Shown here: piece after piece, positions 7,953 through 17,327 of the stretch
Numbering within the stretch: the first letter of the stretch is position 1
Layout of the letters: each line of letters starts with the position of its first letter
Origin: Acetobacter orleanensis
Lineage (GTDB): Bacteria > Pseudomonadota > Alphaproteobacteria > Acetobacterales > Acetobacteraceae
Direction: 5' to 3'
DNA length: 46,871 bases
NCBI RefSeq assembly: GCF_001581005.1
Contig: NZ_LHZV01000047.1
Coordinates: forward strand, 1 to 46,871
The notes under the pieces: generated by a model
The model's database searches: none
What the model was told of the DNA's origin: nothing
Seen by the model: only the letters and a program-made list of their open reading frames with translations
Translations under genes and position numbers: made by a program

Positions 7953-8876
7953 TCAGACCGAGCGTTTTCCAAAGGCTTTGCGGGAAACTCTGAACAGTGT
8001 TTCCCGCAGCCATCTGTGGACCGGGTCCGTATCGCGCCGGGGGTGCCACGCCTGAAATGCTTCAATGCAGGGCAGGGAAAGCGGGAAGTCAAAAACTGCC
8101 AGACCGAGCGCATCCAGAGAAATATGATTGATGACAAGGCCGGGCAGGGGGAGCACGAGATCCGTGCCTTTCATGCTTTCAATCATGCAGTGATAATTGG
8201 GAACAACCATGGCAATCCTGCGGGTCAGGCCATGCTGGTTTTGCAGCATCCAGTCAATGGGGCCGCGTGCTTTTCCGCGCCGGGAAACACTGATGTAATC
8301 ATACTGCACCATGCTTTCCGGTGTGATGGGGGTGGCCAGAATAGGATGCTCTTTGCGGACAAGCCCCTGCATGTAATCACGCATAACAGTCTGGCGTCGG
8401 ATTTCCGGCGTCATCAGTTCCGTCGCGCCGATATAGAGGTCAATCCCGCCATCACGCAGCGGGTCTGATGCCGCTTCATCCATTTCCGGTGCCCAGATGA
8501 CCTCACAGCGCGGGCAGTCCTGTTTAAGGGCTTCCAGCAGTGGGAGGGCGAGGGCTGCGACAATCAGGTCATTCGCGCGGATTTTAAAAGTCGGACTCAT
8601 GTTTGCCAGATTGGCGAGAGCACGGGTTTCCAGCAGGCTGTCCGCGTTGCGCACCAACTCCTGCACTTGTGCCAGCACACCTGTTGCAAAGGCCGACGGC
8701 AGCATCCGTCTGCCTGCCTGCACCAGAATAGGGTCCGCAAACGCGCTGCGGAGCTTGGCAAGCTGGCGGCTCATGGCGGGTTCGCTCATTTTCATGCGGC
8801 GCGCCGCGCGGGACACGCTCTCTTCTTCAACGAGCACCTGAAGGAAGCGCAGCAGATCGAGGTCATAGCCTTTCAT
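7953..8876 (-). CDS. LysR-family transcriptional regulator, divergent from efflux operon
   Basis: A 307-residue protein with an N-terminal winged helix-turn-helix (residues about 5-64, with SVSRAARRMKMSEPAMSRQL) and a C-terminal effector-binding domain. The start MKGYDLDLLRFLQVLV fits the NodD/PcpR-like branch, which often responds to aromatic compounds. The gene is divergent from the MFS-HlyD-NodT operon, 119 bp away, so it most likely controls that operon and itself (inference from LysR organisation). A partly symmetric CTTCCGAAAATCGAAG at about 8922-8937 in the shared intergenic region is one candidate site. The prepilin peptidase gene follows 48 bp downstream on the same strand. Confidence 0.88.
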   Translation of the reverse strand: MKGYDLDLLRFLQVLVEEESVSRAARRMKMSEPAMSRQLAKLRSAFADPILVQAGRRMLPSAFATGVLAQVQELVRNADSLLETRALANLANMSPTFKIRANDLIVAALALPLLEALKQDCPRCEVIWAPEMDEAASDPLRDGGIDLYIGATELMTPEIRRQTVMRDYMQGLVRKEHPILATPITPESMVQYDYISVSRRGKARGPIDWMLQNQHGLTRRIAMVVPNYHCMIESMKGTDLVLPLPGLVINHISLDALGLAVFDFPLSLPCIEAFQAWHPRRDTDPVHRWLRETLFRVSRKAFGKRSV

Positions 8877-8995
8877 TCTTCCAGAAATAGATTGTGTCTG
8901 GCGGATTGACCACAGATTACTCTTCCGAAAATCGAAGTCGTTGCTTTCCTTAAATGAGGGTTGTCGGGTGGCCTGCGCTGGGATGATGTGGGCTT
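8877..8995. promoter_or_regulatory. Divergent promoter region between LysR gene and efflux operon
   Basis: This 119-bp gap separates two divergent starts and must carry both promoters and probably a LysR site. The partly symmetric CTTCCGAAAATCGAAG near its middle is the only obvious symmetric element. No clear -35/-10 pair could be assigned by eye. Confidence 0.4.
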
Positions 8996-10633
8996 ATGAA
9001 CACCGTCACTCCTTCTCAGGCGGTTGGTGAGCCTGTTATCCATGCCTCACCGCCCCGGCCATCTTATATTCCGCCATTTGGCATGCGGACTGTTATCGGC
9101 TGCCTTGGCATGCTGCTGGCAGTGCATGTCGCCGGCTTCAATGAGCATGTGACGCAGATTGGCCTGTCCGACATCCGTGGCGCCATGAATATCGGTCACG
9201 ATGAAGGAACGTGGCTGATCTCTGTTTACGAGGCGTTCAACATTGCGGCCATGGCCTTCACACCGTGGTTCTATGTAACGTTCTCCATTTACCGCTTTTC
9301 CATTTTCATGACGGCCATCATGGCGCTGCTCTCCATTCCGGCCCCGTTTATGCCGGATGTGACATCGCTGTGCGTTCTTCAGGCTTTTCAGGGGCTAGCG
9401 GCAGGCTGCCTGCCGCCAGTGCTCATGACGGTAATGCTCAAATATCTGCCGCCGCAGCTCCGCGTGTTCGGGATTGGCGGGTATGCCATGAGTGCGACGT
9501 TTGGCCCCAATCTCGGTCTGCCGCTGGAAGCACTTTTGTTCGAGAAAATTGGCTGGCACTGGCTGTACTGGGAGGTTATCCCGCTCGCCATGGTGGCCGT
9601 GGCCATGATGGCGTATGGCCTGCCGCGTGACCCCATGCATTTCGAGCGGTTCAAACAGTTTAACTGGTTCGGGCTGATTGTGGGCGTGCCTGCTATCTGT
9701 TCTCTCGTGACAGTTCTGTATCAGGGCGACAGGCTGGACTGGTTTCGCTCACCCATTATCACCAATCTGACGTTTTGGGGTATGGCGGCCTTTATTGTGT
9801 TCGTTATTAACGAGGCCTTTCACCCCAGTCCGTATTTTCGCATCCAGTACTGGCGGTCGCGCAATATTCAGGCCTCCTTGCTCTCGCTGGTGGGGATTCT
9901 GGCCATTTGCTCCATCATGGCGGAAATTCCCGCCACCTATCTGGAAGCCGTGCGGGGCTACCGGCCCATTCAGGCCGCCCCTATTTCTCTTGTGGTTGCT
10001 CTTCCGCAGTTGATTATGCTGCCGCTGGTTGCGGCCCTCTGTAACAGCCGCAAGGTGGACTGCCGCTTTGTGCTAGCCGGAGGCATGCTCTGTCTGGCGG
10101 CTGCGGCGTGGTTGGGCACATGGCTTACGGTGGATTGGGTGCGGGATAATTTCTATCCGCTCCAGATTCTACAGGTTTTTGGACAGCCGATGACGGTCAT
10201 TCCCACCCTGATGCTGGCCACGATGGCGATGGGTCCGGCGGATGGTCCGTATATTTCCGGCATGGTGAACATGCTCAAAGGGCTGGCGAACGCTGTTGCT
10301 TATGCGTTGTTTGCCGTCCTTGTCCGGCGGCGGGAGCAGTATCACTCCACCATGCTGCTGGACCATCACGGCACACAAAGGCTGACTTTGCAGGGCATGG
10401 GCAATCCCATCACGCACCAACTGTCCGCCACATCGCCCGATGCCGCGCATGTGGCCCGGAACTCGCTTCAGGTCTTTCATACCTATGTGCATGAGCAGTC
10501 TCTCGTGCTGGCGCTGAACGATATTTACGTCGTGCTGATCTGCATCTGCCTTGGCTACGCGGTGATGAACCTGCTGCTGCCGCATCGTGTGTATCCGCCC
10601 CGTGCGCCGTCTCCTGATACTCCTGCTCGTTAA
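8996..10633 (+). CDS. DHA2-type MFS efflux pump (EmrB-like)
   Basis: A 545-residue inner-membrane protein with about 14 hydrophobic segments, the arrangement of the drug:H+ antiporter-2 family. The N-terminal part has the typical GTWLISVYEAFNIAAMAFTP. The region FQGLAAGCLPPVLM and the later GIGGYAMSATFGPNLGLP match the motif that DHA2 proteins use for coupling. A periplasmic loop near residues 455-505 precedes the last helix. It is the first gene of an operon with an HlyD adaptor (15-bp gap) and a NodT-type outer-membrane factor, so it should form a tripartite pump across both membranes. Substrates are unknown, and the linked LysR regulator and pirin-like gene hint at aromatic or phenolic compounds. 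Confidence 0.9.
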   Translation: MNTVTPSQAVGEPVIHASPPRPSYIPPFGMRTVIGCLGMLLAVHVAGFNEHVTQIGLSDIRGAMNIGHDEGTWLISVYEAFNIAAMAFTPWFYVTFSIYRFSIFMTAIMALLSIPAPFMPDVTSLCVLQAFQGLAAGCLPPVLMTVMLKYLPPQLRVFGIGGYAMSATFGPNLGLPLEALLFEKIGWHWLYWEVIPLAMVAVAMMAYGLPRDPMHFERFKQFNWFGLIVGVPAICSLVTVLYQGDRLDWFRSPIITNLTFWGMAAFIVFVINEAFHPSPYFRIQYWRSRNIQASLLSLVGILAICSIMAEIPATYLEAVRGYRPIQAAPISLVVALPQLIMLPLVAALCNSRKVDCRFVLAGGMLCLAAAAWLGTWLTVDWVRDNFYPLQILQVFGQPMTVIPTLMLATMAMGPADGPYISGMVNMLKGLANAVAYALFAVLVRRREQYHSTMLLDHHGTQRLTLQGMGNPITHQLSATSPDAAHVARNSLQVFHTYVHEQSLVLALNDIYVVLICICLGYAVMNLLLPHRVYPPRAPSPDTPAR

Positions 10634-10648
10634 TTCGGAACTCTGATC

Positions 10649-11725
10649 ATGATGTATAAAAAACCTCTGCTTTATGCAGGCTGTGCCGCAGGTGTTCTCG
10701 CTCTTATTGCATGGGGCGGGACGCGACTGGTGAATGGCGATGCTGTGCACCAGTACACGAATGATGCGTACGTGACGGCGGATTTTCCAACGGTTGCGCC
10801 CAAGGTTTCCGGGCGGATTGACCGTGTTCTTGCGCAGGATAACGAGCAGGTGCATGCGGGCGAGGAACTCGCCCATATTGAGGATGACGACTACAAAGCT
10901 GCTCTGGAAGTTGCCCGAGGTAACAGACTGGCCGCGCAAGGGGATGTGCAGAATCTGGAGGCTGAACTGGCCCGGCAGGACTCCGTTATCGCGGAAGCGC
11001 GGGCCGCTGTACTGTCGGATCAGGCCATGCTGCTGTTTGCCCGGCAGAATGCGGTGCGGTACCGCAATCTGTCTTCCGGCGGGGCTGGCACCATTGAGCA
11101 GAAACAGTCCTCCGAAGCGCATGAAAAAGAGGCCGAAGCCGCCATTGCGCGAGATCAGGCGGGTGTAGAAGCCGCCATCCGGCAGGTTGCGGTGCTGAAA
11201 GGCCAGCTTGAACGCGCACGGGGTATTCTGGTGCGGGCGCAGGGGGATGAAAAGCAGGCCGAACTGAACCTGTCCTACTGCACCATTCCGGCTCCCATAG
11301 ATGGCGTTGTGGGGGAGCGCGGTGTACGCGTGGGGAATTATGTGCAGCCGGGAACGGGTATTCTGGCTGTTGTGCCAACGCATGAGGCTTATGTGCTGGC
11401 CAATTTTCAGGAAACACAACTGACAAAGGTGCAGGCGGGGCAGCGGGCCACCGTCTGGGTGGATACGTTCCCCAACCAGCCGCTCAAGGCGCATGTGGAC
11501 TCACTGGCCCCGGCGACGGGCGTGGCCTTTGCGCCGATCCAGCCTGACAACGCCACCGGCAATTTTACCAAGGTGGTCCAGCGTATTCCGGTCAAACTGA
11601 CTTTTGATCCGGGCCAGCCGCTTGCGGCCAGAGTGCGCGTTGGCATGTCGGTGGAAGTGAAAGTTGATACGTCCTCAAAGCCGGAAGGGCCGCACGCCAA
11701 TGACTCCCGCTATATCTGGCAGTAA
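10649..11725 (+). CDS. HlyD/EmrA-type membrane fusion protein
   Basis: A 358-residue periplasmic adaptor with one N-terminal membrane anchor (about residues 7-25). A biotinyl-lipoyl-like domain follows near TVAPKVSGRIDRVLAQDNEQ, then a long alpha-helical hairpin (about 90-205) and a second lipoyl half with YCTIPAPIDGVVGERGVRVG. The C-terminal barrel ends at about 335. It connects the MFS pump to the outer-membrane factor. Two ATG codons are adjacent at 10649 and 10652. The gene begins 15 bp after the MFS stop and ends 4 bp before the preferred start of the next gene, indicating co-transcription. Confidence 0.92.
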   Translation: MMYKKPLLYAGCAAGVLALIAWGGTRLVNGDAVHQYTNDAYVTADFPTVAPKVSGRIDRVLAQDNEQVHAGEELAHIEDDDYKAALEVARGNRLAAQGDVQNLEAELARQDSVIAEARAAVLSDQAMLLFARQNAVRYRNLSSGGAGTIEQKQSSEAHEKEAEAAIARDQAGVEAAIRQVAVLKGQLERARGILVRAQGDEKQAELNLSYCTIPAPIDGVVGERGVRVGNYVQPGTGILAVVPTHEAYVLANFQETQLTKVQAGQRATVWVDTFPNQPLKAHVDSLAPATGVAFAPIQPDNATGNFTKVVQRIPVKLTFDPGQPLAARVRVGMSVEVKVDTSSKPEGPHANDSRYIWQ

Positions 11726-11729
11726 TGCG

Positions 11730-13253
11730 ATGAAGCGCTTTCTTCTGACTGGCTTGTCGATGCTCGCCCTTGCGGGCTGCACGGTCGGGCCAGACTACCA
11801 CGCGCCACAGGTCAAGGCTCCAGCGGCATGGCGGGCAACGCAGCCGCCAGCCGCCAGCCGGATCAGCACAGCCTCAGCCGATCCGCACTGGTGGACCCTG
11901 TTTCATGACCCTGCGCTAAGCAAGCTGGAAAATGAGGTTGCGACCTCCAATCTGGACCTGAAAGCCGCTAGTCTGCGCCTGATGCAAAGTCAGGCCGAGC
12001 GGCGCATTGCCAGTGCGGCGCAGATGCCGCACATGGAGGGCAATGCCTCCTACGCGCGGGAGCGCGCCAGTACCAATGGTGTGCTGGGCCTGTTGGGCAC
12101 TATGGAGCACGCAGAGGCTGGGTCTGTTGCATCTGGCACGCAAGGATTTGGCCCAACAGCTTTGCCGGGCAGTGTGGGAAATCCAGCGTTCAATCTGCCG
12201 CAATACGGCATGAATGCCTCATGGGAAGTCGATTTCTGGGGGCATGTGAGGCGTCAGGTGGAAGCGGCGACTGCGGCAACGCAGGAAACCGAGGAAATGC
12301 GGCGCGATACGCTGGTTTCCCTGATGGCGGAAACGGCGCTGGACTATATCGACCTGCGAGCAACGCAGACGCAGGTGGGTATTCTTGAGCATAATATCGA
12401 GATCGCGCAAAACAGCGTCCGCCTGACCAGCCTGCGCTTCCAGCAGGGTGCTGCGACCCGGCTGGATGTGGCGGAGGCTACCGGGCAACTGCACACCTTC
12501 ACCTCCCGTCTTGCTCCGCTGAAAGCGCAGGAAACACATAGGCTCAATGCGCTCAGTTTCCTTGTGGCGCGGGAGCCGGGGGCGCTGGATGCGGAACTGG
12601 GTAGGCCGTCCGGTATTCCATCTGTGCCATCTGTGGTGCCGGTTGGCCTACCGTCCCAACTAGCGGAAAACAGGCCGGATATCCGCATGGCGGCGGACCG
12701 TCTGCATGCGGCTACGGCCGCCATTGGGGTGGCGATTGCGGATTTCTTCCCGCGTGTCACGCTATCCGGCAGTCTGGATGTTCAGGCTCTTCAGTTTAGC
12801 GGGCTGGGGTCATGGGCGTCGCGCCAGTACGGGTTTGGGCCGACTGCCACATTGCCGATTTTTGAGGGCGGGCGTCTGACCGGGCAGTTGCATCTGCGCA
12901 AGGCGCAGCAGAAGGAAGCGGCCACACTCTTCCAGCGCACCGTGCTGAAAGCTTGGCAGGAAATTGATGATGCCATGGCGGACTTTACCGCCGCCCAGCG
13001 GCGGCGCGATGAACTGGCGGACGCGGTGCATGAAAACCAGATCGCTGTGGACACAGCAAAAGCCCAGTATGTGCAGGGAGCGTCAGACTTCCTGAATGTG
13101 CTGACTCTTCAGAATGCGTTACTGTCTTCACAAAGCGCGCTGGCGACGGCAACGGCGGAGGTGGCCGGGTCTGTCACCCATCTCTACCGTGCTGTTGGCG
13201 GAGGGTGGCAGAGTGCTTATCCTGAAAAAATTGCCTCCAGAACACCAACCTGA
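11730..13253 (+). CDS. NodT-family outer-membrane efflux lipoprotein (TolC-like)
   Basis: A 507-residue outer-membrane channel that completes the tripartite pump. The ATG at 11730 gives a lipoprotein signal with lipobox LAGC (Cys17) followed by TVGPDYHAP, the standard start of this family. An alternative ATG at 11700 has a better ribosome-binding site (GGAAGG) but adds ten residues before the signal. Two OEP repeats of coiled helices are visible at about residues 60-280 and 310-490. The motifs NRPDIRMAADRL and NASWEVDFWGHVRRQVEA are characteristic of CusC/NodT proteins. It is the third gene of the operon. Confidence 0.92.
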   Translation: MKRFLLTGLSMLALAGCTVGPDYHAPQVKAPAAWRATQPPAASRISTASADPHWWTLFHDPALSKLENEVATSNLDLKAASLRLMQSQAERRIASAAQMPHMEGNASYARERASTNGVLGLLGTMEHAEAGSVASGTQGFGPTALPGSVGNPAFNLPQYGMNASWEVDFWGHVRRQVEAATAATQETEEMRRDTLVSLMAETALDYIDLRATQTQVGILEHNIEIAQNSVRLTSLRFQQGAATRLDVAEATGQLHTFTSRLAPLKAQETHRLNALSFLVAREPGALDAELGRPSGIPSVPSVVPVGLPSQLAENRPDIRMAADRLHAATAAIGVAIADFFPRVTLSGSLDVQALQFSGLGSWASRQYGFGPTATLPIFEGGRLTGQLHLRKAQQKEAATLFQRTVLKAWQEIDDAMADFTAAQRRRDELADAVHENQIAVDTAKAQYVQGASDFLNVLTLQNALLSSQSALATATAEVAGSVTHLYRAVGGGWQSAYPEKIASRTPT

Positions 13254-13263
13254 GGAGAGCGCC

Positions 13264-13998
13264 ATGATAACCGTGAGACAGGCAGACACTCTGGGGGTGA
13301 CGCAGTCGGATACGCTCACGCTCCGGTGCTATTTTGCTTTTGCGGACTATCAGGACCCGGTGCATCAGCATGAGGGGCGACTGCGGGTGCTCAATCAGGG
13401 CGAACTCGGTCCTTCAGAGACGTATCATCTGGGGCCGGAAGCTGCGGATGATATCGTGACATGGGTCTGGACCGGGAGCCTCGTGGCGCAGGTAGACGGA
13501 TTTGAACCGGAGGACATTCAGGCTGGTGGGCTGCATTTCATCAGTGCCGGTTCTGGCTGCACTGGGTTATCATGGCAGGCTGGCGCGGAGGGGGCCGCGT
13601 TTCTTCAGTTCTGGTTTTTGCCGGATATGGAGGGGGGGATGCCCCGGCAGGAAAGCCGCTCCTGTCTGGACCAGCAGGGAGATGGCGGGTTCAGTATTCT
13701 GGCATCTGGCTTTCCTGAAGATAATGCCGAAGAGAGCGAGGATGTCACAGATGATGGGCCTGTCGCCCTGAGAGCGAGCGCGCGTCTGCTACATGCCGCC
13801 ATTCCGGCAGGTGAAGGGGCAGCTTACAACACCAGCGCGAGCCGGGATCTTTATCTGGTGGTTGTGTCCGGCACGGTCTCTGTTGAAGAGAGTGTTTTAA
13901 AGACCGGGGATGCTGCTGCTGTGCAGGGTGTTCAGACACTCACGGTTATGGCGCAGGAGCAGGCCGTTATTTTGCTGACGGACGTTGCGCAGTCCTGA
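13264..13998 (+). CDS. Pirin-like bicupin (YhaK/quercetinase-type)
   Basis: A 244-residue protein with an N-terminal cupin containing RCYFAFADYQDPVHQHEGRL and a degenerate second cupin. This layout is typical of the YhaK/pirin group, some members of which cleave flavonols (quercetin 2,3-dioxygenase activity) while others sense redox state. The start at 13264 is chosen for the strong GAGGAG just upstream. It lies 10 bp after the outer-membrane factor gene and is the last gene of the efflux operon. Its classical pirin metal motif is incomplete: a single HQH is seen where pirins have HPH plus a later H-x-E. Catalysis is therefore uncertain. Its presence in an efflux operon suggests it modifies or senses the exported compound (inference). 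Confidence 0.8.
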   Translation: MITVRQADTLGVTQSDTLTLRCYFAFADYQDPVHQHEGRLRVLNQGELGPSETYHLGPEAADDIVTWVWTGSLVAQVDGFEPEDIQAGGLHFISAGSGCTGLSWQAGAEGAAFLQFWFLPDMEGGMPRQESRSCLDQQGDGGFSILASGFPEDNAEESEDVTDDGPVALRASARLLHAAIPAGEGAAYNTSASRDLYLVVVSGTVSVEESVLKTGDAAAVQGVQTLTVMAQEQAVILLTDVAQS

Positions 13999-14182
13999 TC
14001 TGATATAGTGCCACACCGAGGCAGTTTTTGCAGCGCCACTCCTCATTCATACCAACCAGTGTTTTCTGGAACCCATGGACTGTCTGGCGGTCATTATGAG
14101 TGGGCGGCGCGCTTCAGATAGAAGATAGGAAACTTTGTGGGTTCAGGTGCGCATGGATTTGTCTCTTTCTGTGGCAGGGATT

Positions 14183-15364
14183 TTACAGAGCAGGGCCACT
14201 GGGTTTGATTTTTCCAGAGCAGAGGACGCTGATAATAAGGAAAAGTGTGGTTTCGCAAAACGCAAGTTTCCATAAGGCAAGGTCCTGCCCGACAAAACCG
14301 ACGGCAAGCAGCAGGAGCACACCAATAAGTTGGCTGACGGCCAGACGGCGTGTTGCTACCCAGCGGTAAGCGGTGCTGGCCAGCAGATAGACGGCGGGGC
14401 CAAGCGTCATGACCAGTGCCGGAGCGCCTTTTGCGTCTTCAATCGGGTTTTCCAGAAGCATGTTCATGGCGACAGCGGTGACGATAATGCCCGCTATCAG
14501 CACAACATGCAGATAATGGAAGTAGGCTCCCATCCGGCCCGGGTCAGAGGAACTGCTGATGGCATGTTCGGCTTCCTCGCTGGATGTTTCAAAATACAGC
14601 CACCACATGGCGAGGGTGCAGAGAAAGCTGGCGCCAAAACCGCCAAACTCAATCCATGACCACTGCTTGCTTTCCGCAAGAGAAAGGCCTGAAGCCATGA
14701 TGGTCTCGCCAAGGGCGACAATCACAAACAACTGGCAGCGTTCTACAATGTGTTTGCCTGAAATGGTCCAGTCCGAGGTGTACGAACGCCCAAGCCCCGG
14801 TAGCCAGAACCCGAACATGGGGGAGAGATATTCACAGATCACGCCCGCAGCCCAAAGGGGGACGCGCGCCTCCGGGGGAGCAAGGCCCCCCGCAATCCAG
14901 AAGCCGCCCGCAATAACGCCCCAGCCCAGAATACGGCGATAATTTGGGGCGAGGGGATGGGAGGCTGGAAGGTTGAACACAATAAAAGCGGACCGCCCGA
15001 CCTGCATGGTCACATAGCACAGGGCAAAGACTAGCCCGCGCTCCCCAAAAGCCTCCGGGGCCGCCGCACCGCAGATAAGAGCCAGCGCCATGGTCAGAAA
15101 CAGCACGCCACGCAAGGCGGGTACACGGGGGTCAAACCAGTTGGTGACCCAGCCGGTATATTGCCACCCCAGCCATGCAGCGAACCACAGGATAAGGGTT
15201 TGCACACCGCCCAGCACAGTCAGATGATGCAGCAGGCCATGACTGATTTGCGTGACGAGGAACACATAGACCAGATCAAAAAACAGTTCCTCATTCATCA
15301 CGCGGGCATTGTCGGCGCCCGGTTTGCGCATGAGGGGATGAAGTGAGGGCTCCTGTGGCGTCAT
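14183..15364 (-). CDS. ltrA: Low temperature requirement protein A (LtrA) family membrane protein
   Basis: A 393-residue integral membrane protein with about ten or eleven hydrophobic segments. The family signatures ELFFDLVYVFLVTQISH at about 26-42 and IVERCQLFVIVALGETI near 210-226 are both present, and the length fits. LtrA was named from a Listeria mutant unable to grow in the cold; its biochemical function is unknown. It lies downstream of the LysR gene at 15376 on the same strand, only 11 bp away, so the two are probably co-transcribed. Confidence 0.88.
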   Translation of the reverse strand: MTPQEPSLHPLMRKPGADNARVMNEELFFDLVYVFLVTQISHGLLHHLTVLGGVQTLILWFAAWLGWQYTGWVTNWFDPRVPALRGVLFLTMALALICGAAAPEAFGERGLVFALCYVTMQVGRSAFIVFNLPASHPLAPNYRRILGWGVIAGGFWIAGGLAPPEARVPLWAAGVICEYLSPMFGFWLPGLGRSYTSDWTISGKHIVERCQLFVIVALGETIMASGLSLAESKQWSWIEFGGFGASFLCTLAMWWLYFETSSEEAEHAISSSSDPGRMGAYFHYLHVVLIAGIIVTAVAMNMLLENPIEDAKGAPALVMTLGPAVYLLASTAYRWVATRRLAVSQLIGVLLLLAVGFVGQDLALWKLAFCETTLFLIISVLCSGKIKPSGPAL

Positions 15365-15375
15365 GAAAGGCTCCG

Positions 15376-16305
15376 TTAAGAAGGGGGCGCTTTAAACGCT
15401 TCCGCCGCATATCTGCGTTGCGTAGCACATTCCTGCACCAGAAAGTCCAGAAGAGCGCGTACGGCGGGAACAAGTCCGCGTCGGGATGGGAAAACAGCGT
15501 GAATAACCCCGGCACGGGGCTGCCATCCGGGTAAAACCTGCACAAGGCGTCCGGCCTCAATATCCTGCCACATCATCATGGTGGGAAGCTGCACGATGCC
15601 GCTGCCAATCAGCGCTGCTTCCCGCAGCACAGCCATATCGTCCGTGGCAAGGCGGGGTTCATGAAAAACCGTGGCGGTCTGCCCCTGCTGGTTTTCCAGC
15701 AACCATGAATGGGTGCCGGGGTGGGTTTTAAAGTCCAGACTGGGCAGGCCGCTCAGGTCCGCGGGGGAAGCGAGAGGGTGAGGAACCAGAGCCGGGGCGG
15801 CAACAAGGCATTGAGTGCTGGTATCCAGCGTGCGCATCACAAGGTCTGAGGGGGCGAGAGGGGGGAAGCGAACCCGAATGGCGAGGTCAAACCCTTCTTT
15901 GAGCACATCCACCTGCCGGTTGGTGCTTTCGAGTTGCAGCGTAACCGATGGATAGCGCTGCATGAACTGGGCCAGCAGCGCACCGAACTGAAAATTGAGA
16001 AGTGCAACGGGGCAACTCAGCCGGATCTGCCCGCAGGGTTCAGCTTGAAGCTGGGCGACAGACTGCTCTGCGGCATCGGCTTCGGCCAGCATGCTCAAAC
16101 AATGCTGATAAAACCGGTGTCCTGTTTCTGTCACACTAAAATGGCGGGAGGAGCGTTGGATAAGGCGTGTGTGCAGCCTGTCTTCCAGCAGGCCAACCCG
16201 GCGGCTGAGCAGTGATTTCTGGAGGCCGGTTGCGCGGGCAGCGGCGGAAAAACCACCATGTTTGACGACCTGCGCAAAATATTCAAAGTCGTTAAGATCT
16301 CTCAT
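15376..16305 (-). CDS. LysR-family regulator (CrgA/YafC-like), divergent from pirin gene
   Basis: A 309-residue protein. The ATG at 16305 begins MRDLNDFEYF, the usual start of this branch, and has a purine-rich GGCAGGA upstream; a longer frame to 16326 adds seven unlikely residues. The helix-turn-helix is at about residues 15-40 (GFSAAARATGLQKSLLSRRV). The effector domain has QIRLSCPVALL and a C-terminal segment AVFPSRRGLVPAVRALLDF. In related systems such regulators govern a divergent pirin or oxidoreductase gene and respond to quinones or electrophiles. Here the divergent partner is pirin plus an FMN reductase, which fits that pattern. Confidence 0.9.
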   Translation of the reverse strand: MRDLNDFEYFAQVVKHGGFSAAARATGLQKSLLSRRVGLLEDRLHTRLIQRSSRHFSVTETGHRFYQHCLSMLAEADAAEQSVAQLQAEPCGQIRLSCPVALLNFQFGALLAQFMQRYPSVTLQLESTNRQVDVLKEGFDLAIRVRFPPLAPSDLVMRTLDTSTQCLVAAPALVPHPLASPADLSGLPSLDFKTHPGTHSWLLENQQGQTATVFHEPRLATDDMAVLREAALIGSGIVQLPTMMMWQDIEAGRLVQVLPGWQPRAGVIHAVFPSRRGLVPAVRALLDFLVQECATQRRYAAEAFKAPPS

Positions 16306-16354
16306 CGTCCTGCCTGTAGAACGCATTGTTCGATCTGGCGCTCTTCCTGCGACA

Positions 16355-16378
16355 ATAAGAGGAACCCATAGTTCTTAT
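16355..16378. promoter_or_regulatory. Candidate LysR operator between divergent LysR and pirin genes
   Basis: ATAAGA and TCTTAT form an inverted repeat with a 12-base spacer, within the 122-bp divergent region. The geometry is compatible with a T-N11-A LysR half-site pair, but this is judged by eye only. Confidence 0.4.
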
Positions 16379-16427
16379 CAAGCAAAGAGGCACTGGCCTC
16401 TGGCACGCAGGTTAAAGGACAAGACCC

Positions 16428-17297
16428 ATGCAAAAGAAAATTCTTGGTACCTATGGGAATGACCGGGGCCACTGGGTGGGAGATGGCTTTCCGGTCCGCT
16501 CGTTATTTTCCTACAGCCAGTTTGGCAAACATCTCAGCCCGTTTCTGCTGTTGGATTATGCGGGCCCGCATGAGTTTGAAACCACCGATGCCCGGCGGGG
16601 TGTAGGGGAGCATCCGCATAAAGGGTTTGAGACCGTCACGATTGTTTATGATGGTGAAGTTGAGCACCGGGATTCCTCGGGCGGTGGCGGTACTATCGGG
16701 CCGGGGGACGTGCAGTGGATGACGGCCGGTAACGGCGTGCAGCATGAGGAATTTCATTCTTCGGCTTATGCCAAAACCGGCGGCAGTTTCCGCATGGTGC
16801 AGTTATGGGTCAATCTCCCGGCAAAGGACAAAGGCGTTCCGGCTGCGTATCAGACCATTCTCGCGGGACACATTCCCACAATTCCCTTGACAGGCAATGC
16901 CGGACTTTTGCGGATTATTGCAGGAGAGTATGCCGGAACCGCTGGCCCGGCGCGCATCTTTTCCCCCCTGAACGTGTGGGATGGCGTGCTGCATGAAGGC
17001 GCGCAGGTGACACTGGACATCCCGAAAGACCACAACGCCGCCATTGTTTCTCTGGAAGGGCAGTTAATTTTGAACGGGGCGCAGGAACTCGGAGCAGCCC
17101 AGTTTGCGTTGTTGGACCATGAGGGTTCAGCGGTAACACTACAAGCGGCCAGAGAAAGCAGTTTTCTGGTGCTGACAGGAGAGTCACTGAATGAACCGAT
17201 TGCAGGATACGGGCCTTTTGTCATGAACACGCAGGATGAAATCCAGCAGGCAATAGACGATTTTAATAACGGATGCTTTGGCGGCATTCACGCTTGA
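16428..17297 (+). CDS. Pirin family protein
   Basis: A 289-residue two-cupin protein. The N-terminal cupin carries the complete pirin metal site: His62 and His64 in GVGEHPHKGFETVTIV, and His106 and Glu108 in NGVQHEEF. These residues bind iron in characterised pirins. The family includes quercetinases and redox-sensing cofactors, so the exact role cannot be read from sequence. The C-terminal domain around YGPFVMNTQDEI is typical. It is the first gene of a pair with an NADPH-FMN reductase (30-bp gap) and is divergent from a LysR regulator. Confidence 0.93.
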   Translation: MQKKILGTYGNDRGHWVGDGFPVRSLFSYSQFGKHLSPFLLLDYAGPHEFETTDARRGVGEHPHKGFETVTIVYDGEVEHRDSSGGGGTIGPGDVQWMTAGNGVQHEEFHSSAYAKTGGSFRMVQLWVNLPAKDKGVPAAYQTILAGHIPTIPLTGNAGLLRIIAGEYAGTAGPARIFSPLNVWDGVLHEGAQVTLDIPKDHNAAIVSLEGQLILNGAQELGAAQFALLDHEGSAVTLQAARESSFLVLTGESLNEPIAGYGPFVMNTQDEIQQAIDDFNNGCFGGIHA

Positions 17298-17327
17298 CTG
17301 AGTAACTAACAGAAAGGGAGAAAAATT

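Noticed and set aside
10169..11494. A 441-codon minus-strand frame opposite the efflux operon
   Set aside because: It runs antisense to the MFS and HlyD genes, which are certain; the length is explained by the GC-rich codon pattern of those genes.
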